This document shows, piece by piece, positions 1-7,257 of a stretch of 7,257 nucleotides of DNA. The first letter of the stretch is position 1, and each line of letters begins with the position of its first letter. The translations under genes were made by a program, and so were the position numbers. Source of the DNA: Planctomycetaceae bacterium (GTDB lineage Bacteria; Planctomycetota; Planctomycetia; Planctomycetales; Planctomycetaceae); contig WFOZ01000361.1 of NCBI GenBank assembly GCA_015487825.1, positions 1 to 7,257 of the forward strand, in the 5' to 3' direction. Under the pieces are notes generated by a model, which was not told where the DNA came from, did no database searches, and saw nothing but the letters and a program-made list of their open reading frames with translations.

Positions 1-1529
1 TTATTAAGCAATTCCCGGTTGCACTGGGAGTTTCCGCTTCCGGAGAACCACTGGAAATGCTCCGGGAATTCCCGCATTACATCGAAGAAGCCAATCCAGC
101 AATTGCTGCAATCGGTATCGTCAGCATTCTGATTATGTTTATCTGGCCAATCATTTCCAGGAAACTTGGCCCGCTCAAAGTGATCCCTTCTCCCATGGCG
201 GTACTGGTTGTTGCGGTTCCAATGGGGATGGCTTTTAATCTGATGCACGAACACTCCTATATTCTGCAAACGCATCAGTATCAGTTGGGTGAACAATTTC
301 TGGTAAAAATGCCTGACCGTATTTTTGGCATGTTTGACGATATCACTTATCCTCAGTTTTCTGCACTGGCTCAACTGAAAGCCTGGAAATGGGTCTTCAT
401 GTTTTTCATTATTGGCTCGTTAGAATCGCTGCTTTCAGCCAAGGCGATCGACTTACTCGATCCGTGGAAACGAAAAACAAGCATGGATCGTGACATCATC
501 GCCGTTGGAGCGGGTAATTTATGTGCGGCTTTAGTCGGTGGACTGCCGATGATTTCTGAAATTGTCCGTAGTAAAGCAAATATCGATAATGGCGCACGAA
601 CCCGTTTTGCCGATTTATGGCACGGGATGTTTCTATTGATTTGTGTAGCGTTGATCCCTACCTTTTTGCATATGATTCCCCTGGCAGCCCTGGCGGCAAT
701 GCTGGTTTACACGGGATACCGCCTGGCCCATCCTTCTGAATTTCTGCATGTCTATCGTATCGGAATAGAGCAGCTCGCAATATTTGTCACGACTCTGATT
801 GCTGTTCTTGCCACCGATCTTCTTATTGGAATTGTGATCGGTATGGTTTTGAAAATGACCATTCACGTAATCAATGGCGTACCAATCAAATCGATCTTCA
901 TGCCTTATCTCGAAGTCGAAGAATACGACGATAAAACCAGTATGATTATTGCCCGGGAATCAGCAGTATTCAGTAACTGGATTCCATTCCGCAAACAGAT
1001 TGAACAGATTGGGTTAATTCAGAGACGTAATTTGATTATTGATGTTTCCAATACGAAACTGGTTGACCACAGCGTGATGGAAAAACTGGAAGAAATGAAA
1101 CGTGACTTCCAGCAGGAAGGTCTGTTACTGGAAATTCGCGGGCTGGATTCCCTGCAACCACTCGCTAAAGATCATCATTCTGCTCGCAAGCGAGGGCTGG
1201 CCAGCCTGCGACGTATTACTATTATCGCAGAACTGGAATTGGAAAAATGGCTTGAGAAGGAATTTATTGAACGCGGAGCAACCGGTTTTACCGCAATTCC
1301 CTGCTACGGAGCCGGGCGAAGCCTCATCGAAAAAGGAGATGAGGCGATTCAAAATCACATCCGCATTGAAGTGATTGTTTCAACCCGAAACTATGATGGG
1401 ATGATTACTTTTCTGAGGGAAGAAGTAATCCCAAAACATAAAGTAACCGCCTGTGTAGAAACAGTCGAAGTAATCTTCAAAGAGCAATTTGAAGATGATC
1501 ATGCGTTACAGGAAACTGATCAGGACTAA
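1..1529 (+). CDS. SulP-family anion transporter with STAS and C-terminal PII-like domain (5' end missing)
   Basis: Inner-membrane carrier of the SulP/SLC26 family, which moves sulfate, bicarbonate or similar anions; the substrate cannot be told here. The frame is open from base 3 with no start needed, so the gene begins outside the window and the ATG at 57 is internal. Numbering from that Met, hydrophobic helices lie near 14-34, 44-61, 111-130, 146-162, 188-220 and 238-270. The SulP signature is seen as [12 protein letters not shown] (121-132), GAGN (151-154) and [20 protein letters not shown] (161-180). A STAS domain follows at about 280-378, with [16 protein letters not shown]; Ser339 sits where anti-sigma antagonists carry the phosphorylatable Ser. 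Residues 385-475 then resemble a PII/SbtB ferredoxin-like fold: [34 protein letters not shown], a short loop, and IRIEVIV. Most SulP proteins end at STAS, so this tail is unusual. The gene ends in TAA and converges on purQ. The family call is firm; the PII-like call is by pattern only. Confidence 0.9.
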   Translation, partial: IKQFPVALGVSASGEPLEMLREFPHYIEEANPAIAAIGIVSILIMFIWPIISRKLGPLKVIPSPMAVLVVAVPMGMAFNLMHEHSYILQTHQYQLGEQFLVKMPDRIFGMFDDITYPQFSALAQLKAWKWVFMFFIIGSLESLLSAKAIDLLDPWKRKTSMDRDIIAVGAGNLCAALVGGLPMISEIVRSKANIDNGARTRFADLWHGMFLLICVALIPTFLHMIPLAALAAMLVYTGYRLAHPSEFLHVYRIGIEQLAIFVTTLIAVLATDLLIGIVIGMVLKMTIHVINGVPIKSIFMPYLEVEEYDDKTSMIIARESAVFSNWIPFRKQIEQIGLIQRRNLIIDVSNTKLVDHSVMEKLEEMKRDFQQEGLLLEIRGLDSLQPLAKDHHSARKRGLASLRRITIIAELELEKWLEKEFIERGATGFTAIPCYGAGRSLIEKGDEAIQNHIRIEVIVSTRNYDGMITFLREEVIPKHKVTACVETVEVIFKEQFEDDHALQETDQD

Positions 1530-1548
1530 CTGGTCAGCGTCAGATTCA

Positions 1549-1580
1549 CCCCGTTCCCAAGCTCCTGCTTGGGAACGGGG
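1549..1580. repeat. Perfect palindrome (14-bp arms, 4-nt loop), REP-like element or bidirectional terminator
   Basis: Bases 1549-1562 (CCCCGTTCCCAAGC) are exactly complementary to 1567-1580 (GCTTGGGAACGGGG), with the loop TCCT between them. It lies between the stop codons of two convergent genes, 19 bases after the transporter stop and 34 bases beyond the purQ stop. Such a GC-rich hairpin would form in either transcript and could end or protect both messages. Neither side carries a T-run, so it is not a textbook intrinsic terminator. Palindromes with a GTTCCCAAGC...GCTTGGGAAC core are, as I recall, dispersed repeats in several bacterial genomes, Planctomycetes among them. That would make this one copy of a REP/MITE-like family, but only one copy is in this window. 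The structure is directly seen; its role is inferred. Confidence 0.8.
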
Positions 1581-1614
1581 AAATAGCTTGCCTTACGGAA
1601 GCCGAAAATGCGAT

Positions 1615-2421
<807 letters not shown>

Positions 2422-2518
2422 AATTCCAGGTTTCAGTATATATTGATAGTTTCAGTCATTTCGAAAACAGGATGCTAATGGTCTTTCCTGCTTCGGTCCA
2501 GTATGATAACAAATCGAT

Positions 2519-2547
2519 CTGAAAATTCATGCCGAACGAAATATAAT
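2519..2547 (+). promoter_or_regulatory. Candidate sigma70-type promoter for recQ
   Basis: A perfect TATAAT lies at 2542-2547. CTGAAA at 2519-2524 matches four of six bases of the TTGACA consensus, with a 17-bp spacer between them. A transcript would start near 2554, giving a leader of about 25 nt before the recQ ATG at 2579. The 157-bp gap (2422-2578) is shared with the divergent purQ. On the minus strand I see a TATACT at 2440-2435, but it would leave only a few bases of leader before the purQ ATG and has no matching -35, so I do not call a purQ promoter. No operator or riboswitch structure is apparent in the gap. Confidence 0.45.
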
Positions 2548-2578
2548 ATCAAGAATGCATTTGCAGAGATGAATAATA

Positions 2579-4903
2579 ATGACCATGGCAGATGAATCTC
2601 AATTTGAACAGTATGGAAATCCACCTCCAGAAACCGAAGCAGTTTTGGTCGAACAGGCTATTGCGCGTGTTTCAGAGCAAAGCTCTCTGGAAGCCGGGAT
2701 CAATAAAGAGCAGATTTTGCTTCAACTCCAGAAATACTGGGGGTACAATTCATTCCGACCGCTGCAGCTTGAAGCGATGCAATCGGTAATCAATAAACAG
2801 GATTCCGTGGTGGTTCTGCCAACCGGAGGAGGAAAATCTCTTTGTTACCAGCTGCCGGCTTTATTGCGGGATGGCCTGGCAATTATTGTTTCTCCGCTCA
2901 TTGCGTTGATGAAAGACCAGGTTGATGCCTTAAAAGAATGTGGCATCAATGCCGCTGCAGTCAACAGTTCGCTGAGTTCTGATGAACGCTGGCAGATTGC
3001 CAATGAAATTCGTGATGGCAAAATCAAAATTCTGTATGTTGCTCCGGAGAGGCTTTGTACCGACAGCATGCTCAATTTTCTAAGTGACCAGAAACTTTCA
3101 TTTCTTGCAGTTGATGAGGCTCATTGTATCAGCAGTTGGGGACATAATTTTCGTCCGGAATATCGGATCCTCGGACAACTCCGGGAACGATTTCCAGATA
3201 TCGACATACACGCCTACACCGCAACTGCGACTGAGCAGGTTCGACAGGATATCGCGGTGCAGCTGAAACTGAATTCCCCCGAAATTTTAGTGGGTAATTT
3301 TGATCGTCCCAATTTAACTTATCGAGCCACCAGAAGAGATAATTTCCCCAGACAGGTTCGCGCAGTCATTGATCGTCATGCAGGAGAGTCGGGCATTATC
3401 TATTGTACAACCCGTAAACAGGTCGAGAACGTCACTGCCGATTTGCAAAGCAGTGGCTACCGGGCCGTTGCCTATCATGCCGGAATGGAACACGAAGATC
3501 GGGAACGCTCTCAAAATGAATTTCTAAACGAACAGGCAGATATTGTTGTCGCCACCATTGCCTTTGGAATGGGTATTGATAAATCGAATGTGCGATACGT
3601 GGTTCATGCTTCGGTCACCAAATCGCTGGAAAACTATCAGCAGGAAACCGGACGGGCCGGACGAGACGGCTTGCCTGCCGAGTGCTGCCTGTTTTACGGC
3701 GGGAATGATTTTGTCACCTGGAAAACGATTTTGTCCGACCTGCAGGGCGAGGCAGCGAAAATTGCAGACGAGCAGCTTGCGCTCATCAATCGTTTTTGCA
3801 GCTCGGTCACCTGCAGGCACCGGGCGCTCGTTGAACATTTTGGGCAGAGTTATTCTCAGGAAAACTGCCATGCCTGTGATGCCTGTCTGGGTGAATTGAA
3901 AAAAGTGAGCGATGCGCTTGTTATTTCGCAGAAAATCCTGTCCTGCGTTTACCGTGTTGAAGAAAGATTTGGCAGAGAATATGTCGTCGATGTGCTGCTC
4001 GGCTCGAAAGATAAACGTCTTCTGGAAAACGGACATGACCAGCTTTCCACTTATGGACTGCTTAGCGAACATACGAAGAAAAGTGTACGGGACTGGGTCG
4101 AACAACTCGTCGCACAAGGTTGTCTGCAGCGATATGGCGACTATAACATGCTGAAGTTAACCACAACCGGAAAAAAAGTATTCAAGGCAGAATTCACTCC
4201 CGTACTTCTCGAGCCAGCCAAACCGGCAAAATCAGCCACTTCATCATCAGGTAAGGCTTCTCGTCCCAAGTTGGATCAGCTCGACGAAAAAGAAAGCCTG
4301 CTGTTTGAAGAACTGCGTCTGTTACGAAGAGAAATCGCTGCAGAAAAAAGCGTCCCTCCGTTTGTTGTTTTTGGAGATGTCACTCTGGTTGATCTGGCGA
4401 AGAAAAAACCATCCACCGAGGCGGAGTTTCTGGAAATACATGGAGTCGGAAGTCATAAATCAGCAGAATATGGGCAGCGTTTTATGATTCAGATCGCAAA
4501 ATTTTACGAAAAGTCTGACGTTGTAGCCCGGCTCGAAAACAGTACGATAGAAAAAAGTGTGTCGAAAGATGACGGACCGCCGTTGCTTTCGAATTCCGGG
4601 TTACAGGCTGCCAAACTTTTTGAGCAGGGGATGAGTATTGAGCAGGTTGCAGAATCGATGGGGCGTGCCCTTTCAACAACCAGTGGATATCTGGAAGAAT
4701 ATATCCTGCATTATCGAATCACTTCACCAGAACCGTGGCTTGACATGGAAACGTTTCAAAAAATTACCAGTGCAGCATTTTCGATTGATTCCGACCGGTT
4801 AAAACCTTTATATGAAGCCCTTGAAGAAAAAATTCCTTACGAACAACTTCGCGTTGCTGTTGCCTGTTTAAAGAATCTCGATTCCCATCAGGATGCGAAA
4901 TAA
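2579..4903 (+). CDS. recQ: ATP-dependent DNA helicase RecQ with HRDC and C-terminal HTH-like domain
   Basis: 3'-5' superfamily 2 DNA helicase for recombination and replication-fork repair. In order: an N-terminal extension of about 45 residues; motif 0 FRPLQ (59-63); Walker A PTGGGKS (81-87); DEAH (179-182) followed by the aromatic-rich loop CISSWGHNFRPEY (183-195); TATAT (214-218); FDRPNL (241-246); AFGMGID (328-334); motif VI QETGRAGRDG (355-364). Zinc ligands are Cys412, Cys430, Cys433 and Cys436. An RQC winged helix spans about 445-540, then a Ser/Ala/Lys-rich linker, HRDC at about 573-642 and an HTH-like tail at about 675-768 (GMSIEQVAESMG). At 774 residues it is longer than the roughly 610-residue E. 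coli protein because of the N-terminal extension and the tail. An in-frame TGA at 2570-2572 makes the ATG at 2579 the first possible ATG; Met3 at 2585 is the alternative. GAG at 2566-2568 is a weak ribosome site. The loop reads GHN where E. coli has GHD. The dehydrogenase gene starts 12 nt after the stop. Confidence 0.97.
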   Translation: MTMADESQFEQYGNPPPETEAVLVEQAIARVSEQSSLEAGINKEQILLQLQKYWGYNSFRPLQLEAMQSVINKQDSVVVLPTGGGKSLCYQLPALLRDGLAIIVSPLIALMKDQVDALKECGINAAAVNSSLSSDERWQIANEIRDGKIKILYVAPERLCTDSMLNFLSDQKLSFLAVDEAHCISSWGHNFRPEYRILGQLRERFPDIDIHAYTATATEQVRQDIAVQLKLNSPEILVGNFDRPNLTYRATRRDNFPRQVRAVIDRHAGESGIIYCTTRKQVENVTADLQSSGYRAVAYHAGMEHEDRERSQNEFLNEQADIVVATIAFGMGIDKSNVRYVVHASVTKSLENYQQETGRAGRDGLPAECCLFYGGNDFVTWKTILSDLQGEAAKIADEQLALINRFCSSVTCRHRALVEHFGQSYSQENCHACDACLGELKKVSDALVISQKILSCVYRVEERFGREYVVDVLLGSKDKRLLENGHDQLSTYGLLSEHTKKSVRDWVEQLVAQGCLQRYGDYNMLKLTTTGKKVFKAEFTPVLLEPAKPAKSATSSSGKASRPKLDQLDEKESLLFEELRLLRREIAAEKSVPPFVVFGDVTLVDLAKKKPSTEAEFLEIHGVGSHKSAEYGQRFMIQIAKFYEKSDVVARLENSTIEKSVSKDDGPPLLSNSGLQAAKLFEQGMSIEQVAESMGRALSTTSGYLEEYILHYRITSPEPWLDMETFQKITSAAFSIDSDRLKPLYEALEEKIPYEQLRVAVACLKNLDSHQDAK

Positions 4904-4915
4904 AGTTTTAAGCCT

Positions 4916-7257
4916 GTGCCAAATTCTTCTGTTGAACAGAATACGAACTTATGTGATCAGATCCAGGAAGATTTACTGGGGCTTCTGGAAGGAGAGGTAC
5001 GTTGCGATACTGGCACCCGGGCACTGTTTGCTACCGATGCCAGCCTGCATCAGATTTTACCACTGGCTGTCGTTTTTCCCCGGGGAACAGAAGATGTTAA
5101 AAAAGTAGTTCGCTATGGAGCCGATCATCAGATTCCGGTCATTGCCCGTGGTGCGGGAACGGGATTGGCAGGGGGATGTTTAGGTGCAGGGATCGTTGTT
5201 GATTTTTCGCGTTTCATGAACAAAATCCTGGAGATTCGTGCAGACTCGGTACTCGTTCAGCCAGGAGTTGTCCTGGATGATTTGAATCGTGCCCTGGCAA
5301 TGACGGGGCGGTATTTTGCCCCGGATCCATCGAACTCTACCATCACAACTATCGGCGGCATGATCGGTGTTGATGCAGCTGGTTCTCACGCCATTCGAGT
5401 CGGATCAATTCGCGATCATATTCAGTCTTTGCAGGTGGTCTTTTCTGATGGCACCGCACAGTGGCTGCAACAGGAACCTGTCGTCGCAGGCACAGCCCCG
5501 CAGGTGCATTCCGGTGACGATGAAGAACACGATGAGTATGCGAGAGTTCGTGTCATTCTTCGCCGGCTGGCAGCATTGCTGCGGGAAAACAAGACTCTTA
5601 TCGAAAAATATCAACCGCTGCTGCTTCGCAATTGTGCCGGCTACATGTTACGGCATGTTTTGCGGAATGGCGCCATCGACTTTCCCCGACTGTTTGCGGG
5701 CTCTGAAGGAACACTGGGATTATGTACGGAAGTCGTTCTGCAGACAACTCCCATTCCGGCCGAGCGGGATGTGCTACTGCTTTTGTTTTCACAATTTGAC
5801 CAGGCTTTGCAAGCATTGCCTTCAATTCTGGATTTCGAACCCGCTGCCTGTGACCTGCTGGACCGAAGGCTGCTTACTCTCTCTCGGGAATCATCCAGCA
5901 AATACGAAGAGATTATTCCCGCAAATGCAGAAGCGGCAATGATTGTTGAATTTGTTGACAAGAGCCGGGAAGATCTCAAACGCAGAACCGAGCGGTTTAA
6001 ACAATTCTTACTTTCAGATCTCAGCGGCTGTTCTGTCGGAATTCACGCCTGCGCAGAGCAGGAATCTTCAGAATTATGGAAACTTCCACAACAGGTTGTA
6101 CCACTACTTGCACGCATTCAGGGAACCGCCCGCCCGATCCCTTTTGTGGAAGATATTGTGGTGCCGCCCCAGTCTCTGGGAGAATTCCTGACACAGGCAC
6201 AGCGAGTTTTGCAACGGCATCAGGTAACAGCATCGCTTTATGCACATGCCGGTAGCGGGCAGTTACATATTCGCCCTTTTCTGGAAATGCCTCGTGAAGA
6301 AACCAAAACATTATATGAATCGCTGGCTCGCGATCTTTATCGCGTTGTTTCAGAGTTCGGCGGTTCAATTTCCGGCGAACATGGAGACGGATTATCCCGG
6401 ACAGCATTTATCCGCACTCAATACGGACCACTTTATCGGCTGTTTCAGCAAATTAAACAACTGTTCGATCCACACAATATTCTTAATCCTGATAAAATAG
6501 TCAGCGGCGATCCTCATCTGACAATCCACAACCTGCGGCCCGATGGGGAACTGATTCACCTGGCAGGGCAGTCCAAACATCAACTGCAATGGTCCAGTCA
6601 GGAACTGCTGGAGTCAGCCGGTCTGTGTAATGGATGCGGGCAGTGCAAAGCGGTTTCAACTTCTTCCCGAATGTGCCCTTTTTCCCGCATAGAAAAAACG
6701 GAGTACACATCCCCGCGTTCCAAAGCGAATTTGCTGCGATCTTACCTTTCCAGTGAGCCGGCTTCATCAGAGCAGGATGACTTCACGCAACTCGCTCTAA
6801 TTGCACCTGCCGATTTGCTCGACTCCTGTTTTAATTGCAAACAGTGTCAGGCAGATTGCCCGAGCCATGTCGATATTCCCCACCTCTGGCTGGAAGCAAA
6901 AGCTGCCGATGTGCTGGCAAACGGATTGAGTCGATCCGATTGGGTTCTAAGCCGAATTGCAGTTGTCGCAGGCTTGCTCTGGAGGTTTTCCTGGATTATC
7001 AATCCGATATTGCGCAGCCGGTTGGGACGCTGGCTGCTGGAAAAGTCTGTCGGGATCGATTCACGTCGCACACTTCCCGCATTCGCCAGCAAACCTTTTC
7101 TCCTTCAATTTGAAGCAGATGCTGAAAACATCGCGTCATCACCTGAACTGGAGACAAATAATTTTCCCGAAAAAGCCCCGGTACTTTTTATCGACTATTA
7201 CGCAAACTATCACGATCCTGATATAGCCGCTGCCCTGATTGCCATTTTGAAGCACAA
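4916..7257 (+). CDS. FAD-binding and [4Fe-4S] D-2-hydroxyacid dehydrogenase, GlcD-GlcF/YdiJ-like fusion (3' end missing)
   Basis: Flavin and iron-sulfur oxidoreductase of the FAD-oxidase C family, likely oxidising a D-2-hydroxyacid (lactate, glycolate or 2-hydroxyglutarate) and passing electrons to the respiratory chain; the substrate is not determinable. The frame is open for 780 codons to the edge. The FAD-binding half shows FPRGTEDV (54-61), RGAGTGLAGG (78-87), PDPSNST (136-142) and GGM (147-149). FAGSEGTLGL (260-269) begins the C-terminal part. HAGSGQLH (444-451) and SGEHGDG (486-492) give His444, His451, Glu488 and His489, matching the metal ligands known in D-2-hydroxyglutarate dehydrogenase. 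Two ferredoxin-type clusters follow: Cys571/574/577/587 and Cys638/641/644/648. A GlcF-like domain should follow; the stretch at 681-700 is hydrophobic. No ATG precedes residue 101 (base 5216), which is already past RGAGTGLAGG, so GTG 4916 is the start; the ribosome site is weak. It is in the same frame as recQ, 12 nt after its TAA, so likely co-transcribed. Confidence 0.92.
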   Translation, partial: MPNSSVEQNTNLCDQIQEDLLGLLEGEVRCDTGTRALFATDASLHQILPLAVVFPRGTEDVKKVVRYGADHQIPVIARGAGTGLAGGCLGAGIVVDFSRFMNKILEIRADSVLVQPGVVLDDLNRALAMTGRYFAPDPSNSTITTIGGMIGVDAAGSHAIRVGSIRDHIQSLQVVFSDGTAQWLQQEPVVAGTAPQVHSGDDEEHDEYARVRVILRRLAALLRENKTLIEKYQPLLLRNCAGYMLRHVLRNGAIDFPRLFAGSEGTLGLCTEVVLQTTPIPAERDVLLLLFSQFDQALQALPSILDFEPAACDLLDRRLLTLSRESSSKYEEIIPANAEAAMIVEFVDKSREDLKRRTERFKQFLLSDLSGCSVGIHACAEQESSELWKLPQQVVPLLARIQGTARPIPFVEDIVVPPQSLGEFLTQAQRVLQRHQVTASLYAHAGSGQLHIRPFLEMPREETKTLYESLARDLYRVVSEFGGSISGEHGDGLSRTAFIRTQYGPLYRLFQQIKQLFDPHNILNPDKIVSGDPHLTIHNLRPDGELIHLAGQSKHQLQWSSQELLESAGLCNGCGQCKAVSTSSRMCPFSRIEKTEYTSPRSKANLLRSYLSSEPASSEQDDFTQLALIAPADLLDSCFNCKQCQADCPSHVDIPHLWLEAKAADVLANGLSRSDWVLSRIAVVAGLLWRFSWIINPILRSRLGRWLLEKSVGIDSRRTLPAFASKPFLLQFEADAENIASSPELETNNFPEKAPVLFIDYYANYHDPDIAAALIAILKH

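Noticed and set aside
57..59. ATG at 57 as the start of the transporter gene.
   Set aside because: The frame is open upstream to base 3, and a SulP protein starting here would lack its first transmembrane helices; the gene simply begins outside the window.
1549..1580. The palindrome as a CRISPR repeat or an IS end.
   Set aside because: Only one copy is present, with no regularly spaced partners, transposase or target-site duplication in the window.
3524..4117. A 197-codon open frame on the minus strand, opposite recQ.
   Set aside because: It lies fully inside recQ, whose zinc and RQC motifs are intact on the plus strand; the antisense protein shows no recognisable motif.
4904..4915. A possible frameshift or sequencing error splitting one recQ-dehydrogenase fusion gene.
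   Set aside because: Both proteins have complete, family-typical termini here and the frame is unchanged, so a normal stop followed by a new start explains it.
5216..5218. The first ATG in the dehydrogenase frame as its start.
   Set aside because: Starting there would remove FPRGTEDV and RGAGTGLAGG, which are essential to FAD binding; GTG 4916 keeps the whole domain.
5367..5942. A 191-codon plus-strand open frame starting with ATG.
   Set aside because: It is a shifted frame inside the FAD/Fe-S dehydrogenase, whose own frame stays open and carries conserved motifs on both sides; the alternative protein is rich in Cys, Trp and Phe with no domain pattern.
6021..6407. A 128-codon minus-strand open frame.
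   Set aside because: It is antisense to the conserved metal-ligand region of the dehydrogenase (HAGSGQLH, SGEHGDG) and is best explained as a shadow.

Overview
The window holds four protein genes in about 7.3 kb of ordinary bacterial chromosome. Two of them are cut by the window edges. The base composition looks moderate (by eye a little under 50 % GC) and even throughout. Shine-Dalgarno signals are weak. The protein styles (a SulP carrier with an extra C-terminal domain, a long PurQ, a RecQ with a C-terminal HTH-like extension, and a fused FAD/Fe-S dehydrogenase) suggest a Planctomycete, perhaps a Gimesia-like member of the Planctomycetaceae. That placement is an inference from gene style, not something the sequence proves. 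There is no phage, transposase, CRISPR, tRNA or rRNA signal.

Layout. (1) Left edge to 1529, plus strand: the C-terminal two thirds of a SulP-type anion transporter. It ends in a STAS domain and then a domain that reads as a PII-like (GlnB/SbtB-type) fold. (2) 1530-1614: a short gap between convergent genes, dominated by a perfect 14-bp inverted repeat with a 4-nt loop. (3) 1615-2421, minus strand: purQ, the glutaminase subunit of FGAM synthase (purine synthesis). (4) 2422-2578: a divergent intergenic region with a good sigma70-like promoter facing recQ. (5) 2579-4903, plus strand: recQ, a full-length DNA helicase with RQC, HRDC and HTH-like C-terminal domains. (6) From a GTG at 4916 to the right edge, plus strand: a large FAD-binding plus 2x[4Fe-4S] D-2-hydroxyacid dehydrogenase (GlcD-GlcF-like/YdiJ-like fusion). 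It starts 12 nt after the recQ stop and is open for 780 codons without its end.

The genes do not form one obvious pathway. recQ and the dehydrogenase gene are probably co-transcribed, and the transporter and purQ converge on the hairpin. I see no convincing undescribed multi-gene system. The most interesting item is the transporter, because a PII-like sensory domain appears to be fused directly to the carrier it might regulate.
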